Source of the DNA: Acrocarpospora pleiomorpha
GTDB taxonomy: Bacteria; Actinomycetota; Actinomycetes; Streptosporangiales; Streptosporangiaceae
Direction: 5' to 3'
DNA length: 64,000 nt
Assembly (NCBI RefSeq): GCF_009687885.1
Contig: NZ_BLAF01000020.1
Location: 101,092-165,091, forward strand
Shown: positions 32,994-41,571 of the stretch, in pieces
Layout of the letters: every line of letters begins with the position of its first letter
Position numbering within the stretch: position 1 is the first letter of the stretch
Program-made: the position numbers and the translations under genes
Notes under the pieces: generated by a model
Databases searched by the model: none
Seen by the model: the letters and a program-made list of their open reading frames with translations, nothing else
Told to the model about the DNA's origin: nothing

Positions 32994-33956
32994 CTACCAG
33001 CCCTGGTACTCATTGACGTTGTCGCGGGTGACGAGCTCGCTCGGGATGAGAATGGTCTGCTGCGCCGGCGGCTTCTTGGCGATGATGTCCTGCGCCACCT
33101 GCACGGCACGGCGTACCATCTCGGCCGGGTTCTGGGTGGCGGTGCCGATGAAGGGCGAGCCCGAGCGGCCCAGCTCGGCCACGGCCTCCGGGCTGCCGTC
33201 CACGCCGGTGACCTTCACCTGCGTGGACTTGCCCGCCTGCTCCACCGCCAGGACGGCGCCCAGCGCGGAGGGGTCGTTCATGCCGAAGATGCCCTGGACG
33301 TCCGGGGAGGCGGTCAGCATGTCCGTGGTGACGGCCAGCCCTGAGGCGCGGTCGTTCTTGGACGCCTGCTGGCCCACGACCTTGATGCCCGGATAGTTCT
33401 TCAGCACGTTCTTGCACCCGGCGATGCGGTCGCGGATCGTCTGGATCGGCGTGCCGTCCACGAGCAGGACGTTGCCCTGGCCGGCCATCTCCTTGAACAG
33501 GTAGTCGCACGACTTCTCGCCTGCCTGCACGGCGTCGGTCATGATGACGGCGTCCGCGCCCTTGGCCGGGGTGTCGACGGCGATGACGATGACGCCGGCC
33601 TGCTTGGCGCGGGCGATCGCGGGCTCGATGCCGTTCTCGTCCACGGCGCTGATCACGATCAGGTCGACGCCCTGCTGGATGAACGCGTCGATCTGGTTGT
33701 TCTGGTTGGCCAGGTCGAGCTGCGCGTCCTGGGTGTTCTCGGTGGCCCCGATCTTCGCGGCGGCCTCTTTGGCGCCCTTGTCCATGGCGGAGAAGAACGG
33801 GTTTGACATGTCCTGGACCATCAGGCCGATCTGCTCGATCTTCTGCGGGGTCTCGCCGGCCTCGGTGTCGCCGGACGTACAGGCGGTGAGGCCCAGCATC
33901 GCGACGGCGGCGGTGGTAGCGGCGAGCGTGTGGCGGCATCGGGGGGTGAACTGCAT
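32994..33956 (-). CDS. Sugar ABC transporter substrate-binding lipoprotein, RbsB type
   Basis: A 320-residue periplasmic-binding-protein-like domain (Peripla_BP_4). The lipobox is LTAC (Cys at residue ~26). Typical segments are IGLMVQDMSNPFFSAMDKGAKEAA, IQQGVDLIVISAVDENGIEPAI, VIAVDTPAKGADAVIMTD and GIFGMNDPSALGAVLAVEQAG. ATG 33956 is right because AGAGGAGAG precedes it; earlier in-frame ATGs (33977, 34016) would add a non-signal extension. It lies 155 bp after lacI on the same strand. Confidence 0.92.
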   Translation of the reverse strand: MQFTPRCRHTLAATTAAVAMLGLTACTSGDTEAGETPQKIEQIGLMVQDMSNPFFSAMDKGAKEAAAKIGATENTQDAQLDLANQNNQIDAFIQQGVDLIVISAVDENGIEPAIARAKQAGVIVIAVDTPAKGADAVIMTDAVQAGEKSCDYLFKEMAGQGNVLLVDGTPIQTIRDRIAGCKNVLKNYPGIKVVGQQASKNDRASGLAVTTDMLTASPDVQGIFGMNDPSALGAVLAVEQAGKSTQVKVTGVDGSPEAVAELGRSGSPFIGTATQNPAEMVRRAVQVAQDIIAKKPPAQQTILIPSELVTRDNVNEYQGW

Positions 33957-34049
33957 TTCGAATCTCTCCTCTTGCATGACAAAGGCGCGCGGGACCGGTA
34001 GCGGGATGATCACCATCGGTCATGGTGAGAGGGCAGGTGGCATCGTGAG

Positions 34050-34072
34050 CCGCCCCCGCGGTGGGGGAGCGG
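34050..34072 (-). terminator. Possible attenuator hairpin between lacI and the sugar ABC genes
   Basis: CCGC-CCCC-GCGGT-GGGG-GA-GCGG can fold into a GC-rich stem with a small bulge. It lies in the 155-bp gap. No LacI-type operator or clear promoter is present in the gap, so the hairpin may adjust the ratio of repressor to transporter on a single transcript. Confidence 0.4.
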
Positions 34073-34111
34073 ACTGTCAGGGGGTGATCGCGTACGGTCC
34101 GGGGGTGCGGG

Positions 34112-35167
34112 TCAGCAGCCGCACGATCTCCTGACGACGAGATCGGAGCTGAGCTGGCGGCGGTCTTCTGGCCGGTAGACCGGGGCGGAAGGGTCACCCC
34201 GCAGCTCGGCCTTGATCTGGTCGTCGACGATCCGCGTGAGCGTCTGCGCCGCGATGACGCCGATGGTCTCGCTGTCCTCGTTCAGCACGGTCAGCGGGGG
34301 ATCCAGCAGCTCGGCCCAGGCGAACTCGTCGAAGGCGACGACCGCGACCTCGTCCGGTATCCGCACACCTCTGGCGCGCAGCACGCGCAGGGCTCCGTGC
34401 AGCATCGGGTTGTTGCCCGCGACGATGGCCCGGGGCAGGGCGCGGCCAGGGGCGTCCAGGTAGGCCGTCAGCGTGGCGTAGGCGGACTCAACATCGTTTT
34501 CACTTTCTAACACCTCGATATCGGCGCCGTACTTCAGCGCCGCCGCGCGGATGCCGCGCTCGCGCTCCGCGCGGGTGGACCAGCGCGCCGGGTAGACCAG
34601 GAACAGCCAGTCGCTGTAGTGGTGCTCACCCAGGTGGGCGCCGACCTTCATGCTCGCGGAGAAGTTGTCGGTCGTGATGCTCGGGACCCGGGTCGCCGAC
34701 TCGTGCGGGATCGAGTCCACGAAGACGACGGGGATGTCCCAGTCTTCGAGCAGTTTCATGTTGTGCGGAGCGAGCGTGAGGGTGGCGATCACTCCGGCGG
34801 TGCGTGACTGGATCAGGTCCTGGATGGTCGCGTCCTCCAGCTCGGGCGTGTAGACGCCCTCGGCCGCGATGTCGGCCACGATCGCGGTCCGGTCGGACTG
34901 GCGCAACGTGCGCTGGATGCCCTTCATCAGGTCGATGTAGTAGTAGTTGGAGGTGCTGGCGGTGACCACCGCGACCGAGCTGCGCGTGTTCTTGCGCAGC
35001 TCCTGCGCCGCCCGGTTGGGCACATAGCCAAGCTCGCGCGCGACCTTCAGCACCAGCTCCCGGCTCGCCGCGGACACGTCGTCGCCGTTGCTGAGGGCGC
35101 GGGACACCGTGTAGACCGACAGTCCCGCCGCCCGGCTCACGTCACGAAGAGTTGGCTTCCGTGCCAC
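34112..35167 (-). CDS. LacI-family transcriptional repressor
   Basis: A 351-residue regulator. The HTH reads PTLRDVSRAAGLSVYTVSRALSNGDDVSAASRELVLKVARELGYVPN, followed by hinge residues AAQELRKNTR and a sugar-binding domain (SVAVVTASTSNYYYIDLMKGIQRTL...AVVAFDEFAWAELLDPPLTVL). GTG 35167 is chosen because AGGAGG ends six bases upstream; TTG 35170 is three bases away from that site and unlikely. Two identical operators lie directly upstream, so it represses itself and, by cotranscription, the ABC genes. Confidence 0.9.
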   Translation of the reverse strand: MARKPTLRDVSRAAGLSVYTVSRALSNGDDVSAASRELVLKVARELGYVPNRAAQELRKNTRSSVAVVTASTSNYYYIDLMKGIQRTLRQSDRTAIVADIAAEGVYTPELEDATIQDLIQSRTAGVIATLTLAPHNMKLLEDWDIPVVFVDSIPHESATRVPSITTDNFSASMKVGAHLGEHHYSDWLFLVYPARWSTRAERERGIRAAALKYGADIEVLESENDVESAYATLTAYLDAPGRALPRAIVAGNNPMLHGALRVLRARGVRIPDEVAVVAFDEFAWAELLDPPLTVLNEDSETIGVIAAQTLTRIVDDQIKAELRGDPSAPVYRPEDRRQLSSDLVVRRSCGC

Positions 35168-35176
35168 CAAGGACCT

Positions 35177-35190
35177 CCTAAACGATTAGG
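35177..35190. promoter_or_regulatory. LacI-type operator O1
   Basis: CCTAAACGATTAGG, a near-perfect palindrome with central CG as usual for LacI-family sites. Its promoter-distal end overlaps the AGGAGG ribosome site of lacI (35174-35179), so bound repressor would also mask that DNA. An identical copy lies 47 bp away. Confidence 0.85.
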
Positions 35191-35223
35191 TTCGCGGGAC
35201 CGCTCTCGCTCAGGCCCTGCTTT

Positions 35224-35237
35224 CCTAAACGATTAGG
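35224..35237. promoter_or_regulatory. LacI-type operator O2
   Basis: A second exact copy of CCTAAACGATTAGG, 47 bp from O1 start to start (about 4.5 helical turns). The pair brackets the expected lacI promoter, which suggests looping or cooperative binding. Confidence 0.85.
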
Positions 35238-35411
35238 GTGATGCTAGGTGCCGGTGACCTGCGCGTCAATAGGGCGTGTCCACAACCTCACAATCCGCCC
35301 AGCCACAAGGAGAGGTCACTCCTCGTGTGCGGTGCCGGTCAGGAGCGAGGGTGGCCAGCATGGTGCGCAGGACTCGGGTCGGTGTGGCGATGTCGAAGCT
35401 GCCCTGCGGAC

Positions 35412-35443
35412 TTGACCCTGACGCTGCGTCAACCCTCCATGCT
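35412..35443 (+). promoter_or_regulatory. MerR-type long-spacer promoter of the DrrAB-like exporter
   Basis: TTGACC (35412-35417) and a weak CATGCT (35438-35443) are 20 bp apart, with the perfect palindrome TGACGC-T-GCGTCA (35419-35431) in the spacer. An over-long spacer with a central dyad is the hallmark of MerR-activated promoters, and a MerR gene ends the operon. Transcription would begin about at the ATG 35451, giving a leaderless mRNA. Confidence 0.65.
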
Positions 35444-35450
35444 GGCGGTC

Positions 35451-36272
35451 ATGAGCATCCCTCCAACAACCAATCAGGTCCAAGGGCCTGCGATCCACGT
35501 GCGGGGCCTGGAGAAGTCGTACAAGGAGCTGCGGGTGCTGCGCGGCGTGGACTTCGAGGTGGCGCGGGGCAGCATCTTCGCCCTGCTCGGCTCCAACGGG
35601 GCGGGCAAGACCACGGCCGTGAAAATCCTGTCCACGCTGCTCAAAGCCGACGCGGGGACTGCCCGAGTCAACGGCTTCGATGTCGCCACGCAGGCCGCCG
35701 ACGTACGCGAGTCCATCAGTCTCACCGGGCAGTTCGCGGCCGTCGACGAGATCCTCAGCGGGCGGGAGAACCTCGTCCTGATCGCCAGGCTGAGGCACCT
35801 CAAGGCCCCGGGCGCGATCGCGGATGACCTACTGAGGCGCTTCTCGCTGACCGACGCGGGCACCCGGAGGGTAGCGACGTACTCCGGTGGCATGCGCCGC
35901 CGCCTGGACATCGCGATGAGTCTCATCGGGAATCCGCCGGTCATCTTCCTCGACGAGCCGACGGCCGGGCTGGACCCGGAGGCGCGCATCGAGGTGTGGC
36001 AGGCCGTCAAGGAGCTCGCCGAGGGCGGCACGACCGCGCTGCTCACGACGCAGTATCTGGACGAGGCCGAACAGCTCGCCGACCGGATCGCGATCCTCCA
36101 CCAGGGTCGGATCATCGTCAACGGCACCCTGGCCGAGCTCAAACAGCTGCTGCCGCCCGCCAAGGTCGAATACGTCGAGAAGCAGCCCTCTCTCGAAGAC
36201 GTCTTCTTCGCGGTCGTCGGCGACGCCGATAAGGGCAGCCAAGACCGCACGACCAGGTCGAACAAGAAGTAA
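35451..36272 (+). CDS. ABC exporter ATP-binding protein, DrrA-like
   Basis: A 273-residue ATPase of the daunorubicin-resistance (DrrA) type. Walker A is GSNGAGKTT, the signature YSGGMRRRLDIAMSL, Walker B IFLDEPTAGLDPEARIEVW and the H-loop LTTQYLDEAEQLADRI. It is shorter than DrrA (about 330), lacking most of the C-terminal regulatory part. ATG 35451 is chosen since the MerR-type promoter would start transcription there; an ATG at 35439 lies within the promoter. It works with the permease 9 bp downstream in drug efflux. Confidence 0.9.
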   Translation: MSIPPTTNQVQGPAIHVRGLEKSYKELRVLRGVDFEVARGSIFALLGSNGAGKTTAVKILSTLLKADAGTARVNGFDVATQAADVRESISLTGQFAAVDEILSGRENLVLIARLRHLKAPGAIADDLLRRFSLTDAGTRRVATYSGGMRRRLDIAMSLIGNPPVIFLDEPTAGLDPEARIEVWQAVKELAEGGTTALLTTQYLDEAEQLADRIAILHQGRIIVNGTLAELKQLLPPAKVEYVEKQPSLEDVFFAVVGDADKGSQDRTTRSNKK

Positions 36273-36281
36273 GGAACAACA

Positions 36282-37043
36282 ATGGCCACGCATCTCTTAG
36301 GTGACACCGCCGTCCTCACAGGACGGACCATGCGTCACGTCACACGCAGCCTGGACACGATCATCACGACCGCGATCACGCCGATCGCCATGATGCTGAT
36401 GTTCGTCTACGTGTTCGGCGGTGCGATCAACACAGGGTCGGATTCATATGTGAACTACATGCTGCCCGGCATCCTGCTCATCACGATCGCCTCGGGCATC
36501 TCCTACACCGCATTCCGGCTCTTCGCGGACATGCAGGGCGGGATCTTCGAGCGATTCCAGTCCATGCCGATCGCACGCTCGTCCGTGCTGTGGGCGCACG
36601 TGCTGACCTCGCTAATCGCCAATCTGATCTCGCTCGTGGTCGTCGTGCTCGTCGCCCTGCTCATGGGCTTCCGCTCGGCGGCGGGAGTGCCGGCGTGGCT
36701 CGCGGTCGCCGGCATCCTGATCCTGTTCACCCTGGCGTTGACGTGGATCGCCGTCATCCCCGGCCTCACCGCGAAATCCGTGGACGGCGCGAGCGCGTTC
36801 TCCTACCCGCTCATCTTCCTGCCGTTCCTCAGCTCGGCCTTCGTGCCCACCGACACCATGCCCGGCCCCGTGCGCGCCTTCGCCGAACATCAGCCGGTGA
36901 CCTCCATCGTCAACGCCCTCCGCGACCTGTTCACCCAGCAGCCGGTCGGCACCGACATCTGGATCGCCCTCGCCTGGTGCGTCGGCATCCTCATCGTCGC
37001 CTACATCTTCGCCAACATCTCCTACCGTCGCAGGATCTCCTGA
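36282..37043 (+). CDS. ABC-2 type permease, DrrB-like
   Basis: A 253-residue membrane protein with six helices. The family pattern is visible: RSLDTIITTAITPIAMMLMFVYVFGG, MLPGILLITIASGISYTAFRLFADMQGGIFERFQSMPIARSSVLWAHVL, and FLPFLSSAFVPTDTMPGPVRAFAEHQPVTSIVNALRDL. This is the partner of the DrrA-like ATPase, with ribosome site AAGGAAC upstream. The exported compound is unknown, presumably a drug that also triggers the MerR regulator. Confidence 0.9.
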   Translation: MATHLLGDTAVLTGRTMRHVTRSLDTIITTAITPIAMMLMFVYVFGGAINTGSDSYVNYMLPGILLITIASGISYTAFRLFADMQGGIFERFQSMPIARSSVLWAHVLTSLIANLISLVVVVLVALLMGFRSAAGVPAWLAVAGILILFTLALTWIAVIPGLTAKSVDGASAFSYPLIFLPFLSSAFVPTDTMPGPVRAFAEHQPVTSIVNALRDLFTQQPVGTDIWIALAWCVGILIVAYIFANISYRRRIS

Positions 37044-37088
37044 GCCGGGTGGGACAGGGTCTGGGCAAGTTGAGGGCAGGATCAGAGC

Positions 37089-37874
37089 ATGCTGACGATC
37101 GGTCAACTGGCGGCGTATGCCGGCGTCACGGTACGGGCGGTCCGGCACTATCACCAGATCGGACTCCTGCCCGAGCCGGAGCGGGATGCTGCGGGGTACC
37201 GGCGGTATGGCGCGACGGCAGTCGTGTCCCTCATCAAGATCCGCACCCTCGCCAACGCCGGCGTGCCGCTGTCTCAGATCGGTCAGATGCTCGGAGCCGA
37301 CGCATCGACCTTCGCCGAAGCGGTCCAAAGGATCGACAGCCACCTGGGCGAGGAGATCGAACGGCTTGAGGCCAGCCGCAAGCAGATCGCGCAGCTCGCT
37401 GCCGGAGACAGTCTGGCGCTCCCGCCGGAGGTGGTCGCCTATCTCGATCGGCTTCGGGAGATCGGGGTGTCAGAGCGAGTGGTGGAGGGCGAGCGGGACG
37501 GGTGGATCCTGGTTGCGGCTCGCTGGCCCGATTCCATCCGCGAGGTCATGCCCGGGAAATTCGCGCAGCTCGATGACCCGCGAGTCGTCTGGCTCTATCG
37601 GGTCCTGTCGGAGATGTCGGAAAGCGACGCAGGCGACGACCCGCGTCTGGAGGAAGTCGCCGACCTCATGGCCGCCGGCCTGGCCGAGCAGGCAGCCACC
37701 TCCGGCGAGACCGACCTCGGCGAGATGACGCACGACCATCTACCGTTTGACCTTCTGGACGCACTTGCCGTCGAGTCCGACCCGCGGGTGGAGCGCCTGC
37801 TGGACCTGATGCGCGAGCGCGGCTGGGCCAGTTGGATCTGGCGGCCGGAGCGGCAGGCAGAACCGCCCGGCTAA
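37089..37874 (+). CDS. MerR-family transcriptional regulator
   Basis: A 261-residue regulator. The N-terminal winged helix is LTIGQLAAYAGVTVRAVRHYHQIGLLPEPERDAAGYRRYGATAVVSLIKIRTLANAGVPLSQIGQML, then the coiled-coil dimerisation helix to ~110, then about 150 residues of an effector domain not clearly related to TipA or GyrI types. It lies 45 bp after the permease and probably senses the exported compound and activates the promoter at 35412-35443. Confidence 0.9.
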   Translation: MLTIGQLAAYAGVTVRAVRHYHQIGLLPEPERDAAGYRRYGATAVVSLIKIRTLANAGVPLSQIGQMLGADASTFAEAVQRIDSHLGEEIERLEASRKQIAQLAAGDSLALPPEVVAYLDRLREIGVSERVVEGERDGWILVAARWPDSIREVMPGKFAQLDDPRVVWLYRVLSEMSESDAGDDPRLEEVADLMAAGLAEQAATSGETDLGEMTHDHLPFDLLDALAVESDPRVERLLDLMRERGWASWIWRPERQAEPPG

Positions 37875-37958
37875 CCTTCGGCGTCGGCGTACACAGCCGC
37901 GTACAGCCAAGCGTGCAAGCCTCGCGGACCCCGCCCCGGCAGCAACGGCTTTGGCCCG

Positions 37959-38405
37959 TCAGGGGCGCTTCTGGGGACGGTGTGGCTGGTCGCGCTGCTG
38001 CTCCGGTAGCGCTCGTTGCGCGCAGGGGGCGCAGACGCCGTACACCGCCTCGACCTCGAAGCCGTCTGTGCGGGGCTCGGCCGTCTGTTCCAGGACCAGG
38101 CCACAGGATCGGCAGATCAGATGGTGGTGGCGGGCGGTGCCGCAGACACGGTAGGTCGCCTCGCCGGCCTGGGTGAAGGCGTGTACGAGGCCGGCGTCGA
38201 CGAGGGAGGACACGGCGCGGTACACGGTGGTCAGGCCGATCGGCTCGCCTTGGTTGAGCAGTTCGGCGTGTATCTGCCGGGCGGTGATCGGGCGGGGTTC
38301 GGCGATGAGCACCTCCAGTACCAGCACGCGTTTCCTAGTTGCTCGCACGCCGGCCCCGCTGAGCTGGGCGTGCCATCGCAATATTTCGGGCATGTCGGTC
38401 ACCAT
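37959..38405 (-). CDS. zur: Fur-family zinc uptake regulator Zur
   Basis: A 148-residue Fur/Zur protein. The DNA-binding half contains GVRATRKRVLVLEVL and ITARQIHAELLNQGEPIGLTTVYRAVSSLVDAGLVHAF. Metal-binding residues lie in RHHHLICRSCG (His cluster, first CxxC) and GVCAPC (second CxxC). The ATG at 38405 (or GTG 38402) is preferred over 38447, because the longer version would run through the Zur box at 38412-38434. Divergent from znuABC; zinc-loaded Zur would repress both directions. Confidence 0.85.
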   Translation of the reverse strand: MVTDMPEILRWHAQLSGAGVRATRKRVLVLEVLIAEPRPITARQIHAELLNQGEPIGLTTVYRAVSSLVDAGLVHAFTQAGEATYRVCGTARHHHLICRSCGLVLEQTAEPRTDGFEVEAVYGVCAPCAQRALPEQQRDQPHRPQKRP

Positions 38406-38411
38406 CACAGC

Positions 38412-38434
38412 TTGACAATGGTTTTCGTTTTCTA
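38412..38434. promoter_or_regulatory. Zur box in the zur-znuA divergent promoter
   Basis: The AT-rich sequence starts TTGACAATGG and continues TTTTCGTTTTCTA. It agrees with the actinobacterial Zur consensus (TGAAAATGATTTTCATTTTC type) at all but three or four positions. TTGACA at its left end may also be the -35 of znuA, with CATGGT (38435-38440) 17 bp on. A weaker related sequence, AATGAAAACCGTTA, occurs at 38464-38477. Confidence 0.8.
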
Positions 38435-38497
38435 CATGGTTGTCCACGAAAGCACCAGGTTGGAATGAAAACCGTTACTGATCTAGGAAGGTCCGGC

Positions 38498-39430
38498 ATG
38501 CATCCCCTGCGCTCTGCCGCCCTCTGTACCCTTGCTCTGCTGCTCGCCGCATGCGGCGGCACCACCACTCCGGCGGCCACGACCGGAACCTCCGCCGCGC
38601 CCTCCGCCGCGTCTGCCGAGCCCATCACCGTCGTCGCCTCCACCAACGTGTACGGCGACATCGTCCAGCAGGTGGGCGGGGATAGGGTCCAGGTGACCTC
38701 GATCATCTCCGACCCCGGTCAGGACCCGCATTCCTACGAGGCCAACACCCAGAACCAGCTCGCCCTCTCCAAGGCGAAGGTGGTGGTGGAGAACGGCGGC
38801 GGCTACGACGACTTCGTCGACACCATGCTCAAGGCCAGCGGCAACACCGCCGTCGAGGTCGTCAACGCCGTCACCGTCTCGGGCCGGACGGCCCCCGCCG
38901 GCGGGGAGCTCAACGAGCACGTCTGGTACGACCTGCCGTCCGTGGCCAAGATCGCCGATCAGATCTCTGCCGCCCTGGCCAAGGCCGACCCCGCCTCCGC
39001 CGCCGCCTTCACCGCAAACGCCGAGGCGTTCAAGCAGAAGCTCAAGCCCCTGGAGGACCGCACGGCCACGATCGCAACCCAGGCGGGCGGCACCGCCGTG
39101 GCGATCACCGAGCCGGTCCCGGTCTACCTGCTGGAGGCCGCCGGGCTCAAGAACCTCACCCCCGAGGAGTTCAGCGAGGCCATCGAGGAAGGCGACGACG
39201 TCTCCCCGCAGGTCCTGGCCGAGACGATCGCCCTGTTCACCGGCAAGAAGGTGGAGGCCCTGGTCTACAACGAGCAGACCAGCGGCCCGCAGACCGAGCA
39301 GCTGAAGAAGGCGGCGACCGACAACGGCGTCGCGGTGGTCCCGGTCACCGAGACCCTGCCGGAAGGCAAGGACTACATCGCCTGGATGACGGCCACCCTC
39401 GACGCCCTTCAGGCCGCCCTCATCCCATGA
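38498..39430 (+). CDS. znuA: Zinc ABC transporter substrate-binding lipoprotein, ZnuA/TroA family
   Basis: A 310-residue cluster A-I metal-binding protein. The lipobox is LLAAC (Cys ~residue 19), then a Ser/Thr/Ala linker. Metal ligands are expected at the His of DPHSYEAN, the His of NEHVWYDLPS, a Glu in AITEPVPVYLL and an acidic residue in LVYNEQTSGP. The His-rich loop of E. coli ZnuA is absent, as in many Gram-positives. ATG 38498 is preceded by AGGAAGG; the upstream ATG 38465 has none. Confidence 0.88.
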   Translation: MHPLRSAALCTLALLLAACGGTTTPAATTGTSAAPSAASAEPITVVASTNVYGDIVQQVGGDRVQVTSIISDPGQDPHSYEANTQNQLALSKAKVVVENGGGYDDFVDTMLKASGNTAVEVVNAVTVSGRTAPAGGELNEHVWYDLPSVAKIADQISAALAKADPASAAAFTANAEAFKQKLKPLEDRTATIATQAGGTAVAITEPVPVYLLEAAGLKNLTPEEFSEAIEEGDDVSPQVLAETIALFTGKKVEALVYNEQTSGPQTEQLKKAATDNGVAVVPVTETLPEGKDYIAWMTATLDALQAALIP

Positions 39431-40236
39431 CGGCCACCGCACTCGGCACTGACACGGTGATCAGCCTCAGCGGCGCGGAGCTCGCCTTCGGCGACCGGAT
39501 CCTGTGGCAGGGCCTGGACCTGGAGCTGGGCCGGGGCGAGTTCATCGCCGTCCTCGGCCCGAACGGCTCGGGCAAGACCAGCTTCCTGCGCGTGCTCCTC
39601 GGGCAGCAGAGCCTGACCGCGGGCACCCTGCTGATCGAGGGGCGGCCGCCCCGCCGGGGCAGTCCGCTGCTCGGCTACATTCCGCAACATCGGGCGGTAG
39701 CTCCGCAAACTCCCTTGCGTGGCCGCGACCTGATCCGGCTGGGCCTGGACGGCCACCGCTGGGGCCTGCCCATCGGAAACGTCCGCCGCCAGGTGGACGA
39801 ACTGCTGGAAGCGGTAGGCGCCACGGCGTTCGCGGATCGCCCGCTCGCCCTGCTCTCGGGCGGCGAGCTGCAGCGGCTCCGCGTCGCGCAGGCCCTGGCC
39901 ACCGACCCCGCCCTCCTGCTCTGCGACGAGCCCTTGCTGTCGCTGGACCTGCACCATCAGAAGGTGGTCGCCGGCCTGGTCAACGACCGGCGGCTCACCC
40001 ACGGCACCACCGTGGTGTTCGTCACCCACGAGATCAACCCCATCCTGGAGATGGCGGACCGCGTGCTCTACCTCGCCGAGGGCCGGTTCCGTTTCGGCAC
40101 CCCGGCGGAGGTCATGACCTCCGCGAGCCTGTCCGGCCTGTACGGAAGCCCCGTCGACGTGCTCCACGTCAACGGCAGACTCGTGGTCGTCGGCGCCCCT
40201 GGTTCCCACGACCACGGCGGAGAACCCTCGGCATGA
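39427..40236 (+). CDS. znuC: Zinc ABC transporter ATP-binding protein
   Basis: A 269-residue ATPase. Walker A is GPNGSGKTS, the Q-loop is YIPQHRAVAP, the signature LSGGELQRLRVAQAL, Walker B LLLCDEPLLSLD and the H-loop VTHEINPIL. The C-terminus has H-rich SHDHGG that could touch zinc. The start overlaps the znuA stop as ATGA, and the end overlaps the permease start. Confidence 0.9.
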   Translation: MTATALGTDTVISLSGAELAFGDRILWQGLDLELGRGEFIAVLGPNGSGKTSFLRVLLGQQSLTAGTLLIEGRPPRRGSPLLGYIPQHRAVAPQTPLRGRDLIRLGLDGHRWGLPIGNVRRQVDELLEAVGATAFADRPLALLSGGELQRLRVAQALATDPALLLCDEPLLSLDLHHQKVVAGLVNDRRLTHGTTVVFVTHEINPILEMADRVLYLAEGRFRFGTPAEVMTSASLSGLYGSPVDVLHVNGRLVVVGAPGSHDHGGEPSA

Positions 40237-41084
40237 CCGGCGACATCTGGCAACAGCTCTTCAACTTCGACAACTACGGCGAACTCCTGGTCCTGGTCCG
40301 CAACTCGCTGATCGCCGGAGCCGTCCTGGGGCTGGTCGGCGGCGTCATCGGCACCTTCGTCATGATGCGCGACCTCGCCTTCGCCGTACACGGCATCGCC
40401 GAACTGTCCTTCGCGGGCGCCTCGGCGGCACTCCTGATCGGCGTGAACGTCGCCGCGGGTTCCCTCGCCGGATCGATCGTCGCGGCGCTGATCATCGGCG
40501 CGTTAGGCGTACGAGCGAGGGATCGCAATTCGGTCATCGGAGTGCTCATGCCCTTCGGCCTCGGTCTCGGCGTGCTGTTCCTGGCCCTCTACAAAGGCCG
40601 AGCCGCGAACAAGTTCGGCCTGCTCACCGGCCAGATCGTGGCCGTGGACACCGTCCAGATGAGCTGGCTGGTCGGCACCTCCGCCGTAGTCCTGCTCGGC
40701 CTCGCCGTGGTGTGGCGCCCTCTGGTCTTCGCCAGCCTCGACCCCGAGGTCGCCGCCGCCAGAGGCGTTCCCGTCCGCATCCTGTCACCCATCTTCATGC
40801 TGCTCCTCGGCCTCTCGGTAGCCGTCTCCATCCAGGTCGTCGGCGCCCTACTGGTCCTGGCCCTGCTGGTCACCCCCGCCGCAGCGGCCATGCGGGTCAC
40901 CGCCGCGCCGGTCCTGGTCACGCTGCTCAGCGTCCTGTTCGCCGTCACCTCGGTGGTCGGCGGCATCCTGCTCGCCCTGGGCAGCAGCATCCCGATCAGC
41001 CCGTACGTCACGACCATCTCCTTCGCCCTCTACTTGGGCTGCCGGGTCATTCGTAGGGTTCGACCGGTTGCGGGATCTCGGTGA
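40233..41084 (+). CDS. znuB: Zinc ABC transporter permease
   Basis: A 283-residue ABC-3 family permease with about eight helices. Family blocks: LIAGAVLGLVGGVIGTFVMMRDLAFAVHGIAELSFAGASAALL, DPEVAAARGVPVRILSPIFMLLLGLSVAVSIQVVGALLVLALLVTPAAAAM. ATG 40233 overlaps the znuC stop. Its last 38 bases overlap the convergent TIGR03943-like pseudogene. Confidence 0.9.
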   Translation: MTGDIWQQLFNFDNYGELLVLVRNSLIAGAVLGLVGGVIGTFVMMRDLAFAVHGIAELSFAGASAALLIGVNVAAGSLAGSIVAALIIGALGVRARDRNSVIGVLMPFGLGLGVLFLALYKGRAANKFGLLTGQIVAVDTVQMSWLVGTSAVVLLGLAVVWRPLVFASLDPEVAAARGVPVRILSPIFMLLLGLSVAVSIQVVGALLVLALLVTPAAAAMRVTAAPVLVTLLSVLFAVTSVVGGILLALGSSIPISPYVTTISFALYLGCRVIRRVRPVAGSR

Positions 41085-41452
41085 CCGAGATGCCATCCAG
41101 TTCGGGGGCGACGGTCCCGGCCGAGAGCCTGCCGGATTTGGGCACCCGCCAGGTGCCCGTCACCTCGACCCAGGTGTTCTCCGGCGGCATGGCGGCGTCC
41201 AGAATGGCCGCCGATGGTCATGTCGTTGACCTTCCCGGCGGGAAGCGCTTTAAAGACGTCGAGTTCGGCGACCGGCGGCTGGGCTGGAGCCTCCTCCGAC
41301 TTGGCGGAGAACGCGCCGAGCGCGCCCGCCGCGATCAGGAACGGCCGGAACCCCGGCTTCACGTAGTTCAGGTACGTGGTGGACAGCGTCGTGATCCGCA
41401 ACACCGCCCCGCCCAGCAACACCAGGATCATGCTCTGCGCCAGCCGGTTCAC
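41047..41452 (-). pseudogene. Decayed TIGR03943-family (DUF1980-type) gene
   Basis: The N-terminus MNRLAQSMILVLLGGAVLRI and YLNYVKPGFRPFLIAAG fits TIGR03943 proteins, which accompany a UPF0718-type permease and are often Zur-regulated. After IAAG the text jumps to ALGAFSAKSEEAP, so the second helix and intervening part seem deleted in frame. After VNDMTIG the frame shifts: the expected C-terminus (ENTWVEVTGTWRVPKSG then LDGISVTEIPQPVEPYE, stop at 41047) continues in another frame, with the central Cys-containing part missing. At least two deletions are implied. Start is GTG 41452, overlapping the preceding TGA. Confidence 0.7.
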
Positions 41453-41571
41453 AGCAGGACCACCATCAGCCCGACGACCAAGGCGAATATCCACGGCCCC
41501 ACCGCCGTTCGCCGCCCCCACTCCGAAGGCGGAATCTCCTGGGAGGCACCAACCGCCACCCGCTCAGACAT
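41449..41571 (-). pseudogene. 3' remnant of a membrane-protein gene (possibly the permease partner)
   Basis: An open frame of 40 codons from ATG 41571 that ends in the TGA overlapping the GTG of the TIGR03943 remnant. It reads a polar segment (SERVAVGASQEIPPSEW) and one hydrophobic helix (AVGPWIFALVVGLMVVLL). The frame is open about 15 codons further upstream without a start. The position fits the 3' end of the permease usually paired with TIGR03943 genes, but similarity was not recognised; it could also be a genuine small membrane protein. Confidence 0.4.

Noticed and set aside
35276..35827. Plus-strand frame crossing the MerR-type promoter
   Set aside because: Runs out of frame through the DrrA-like gene and shows no family likeness.
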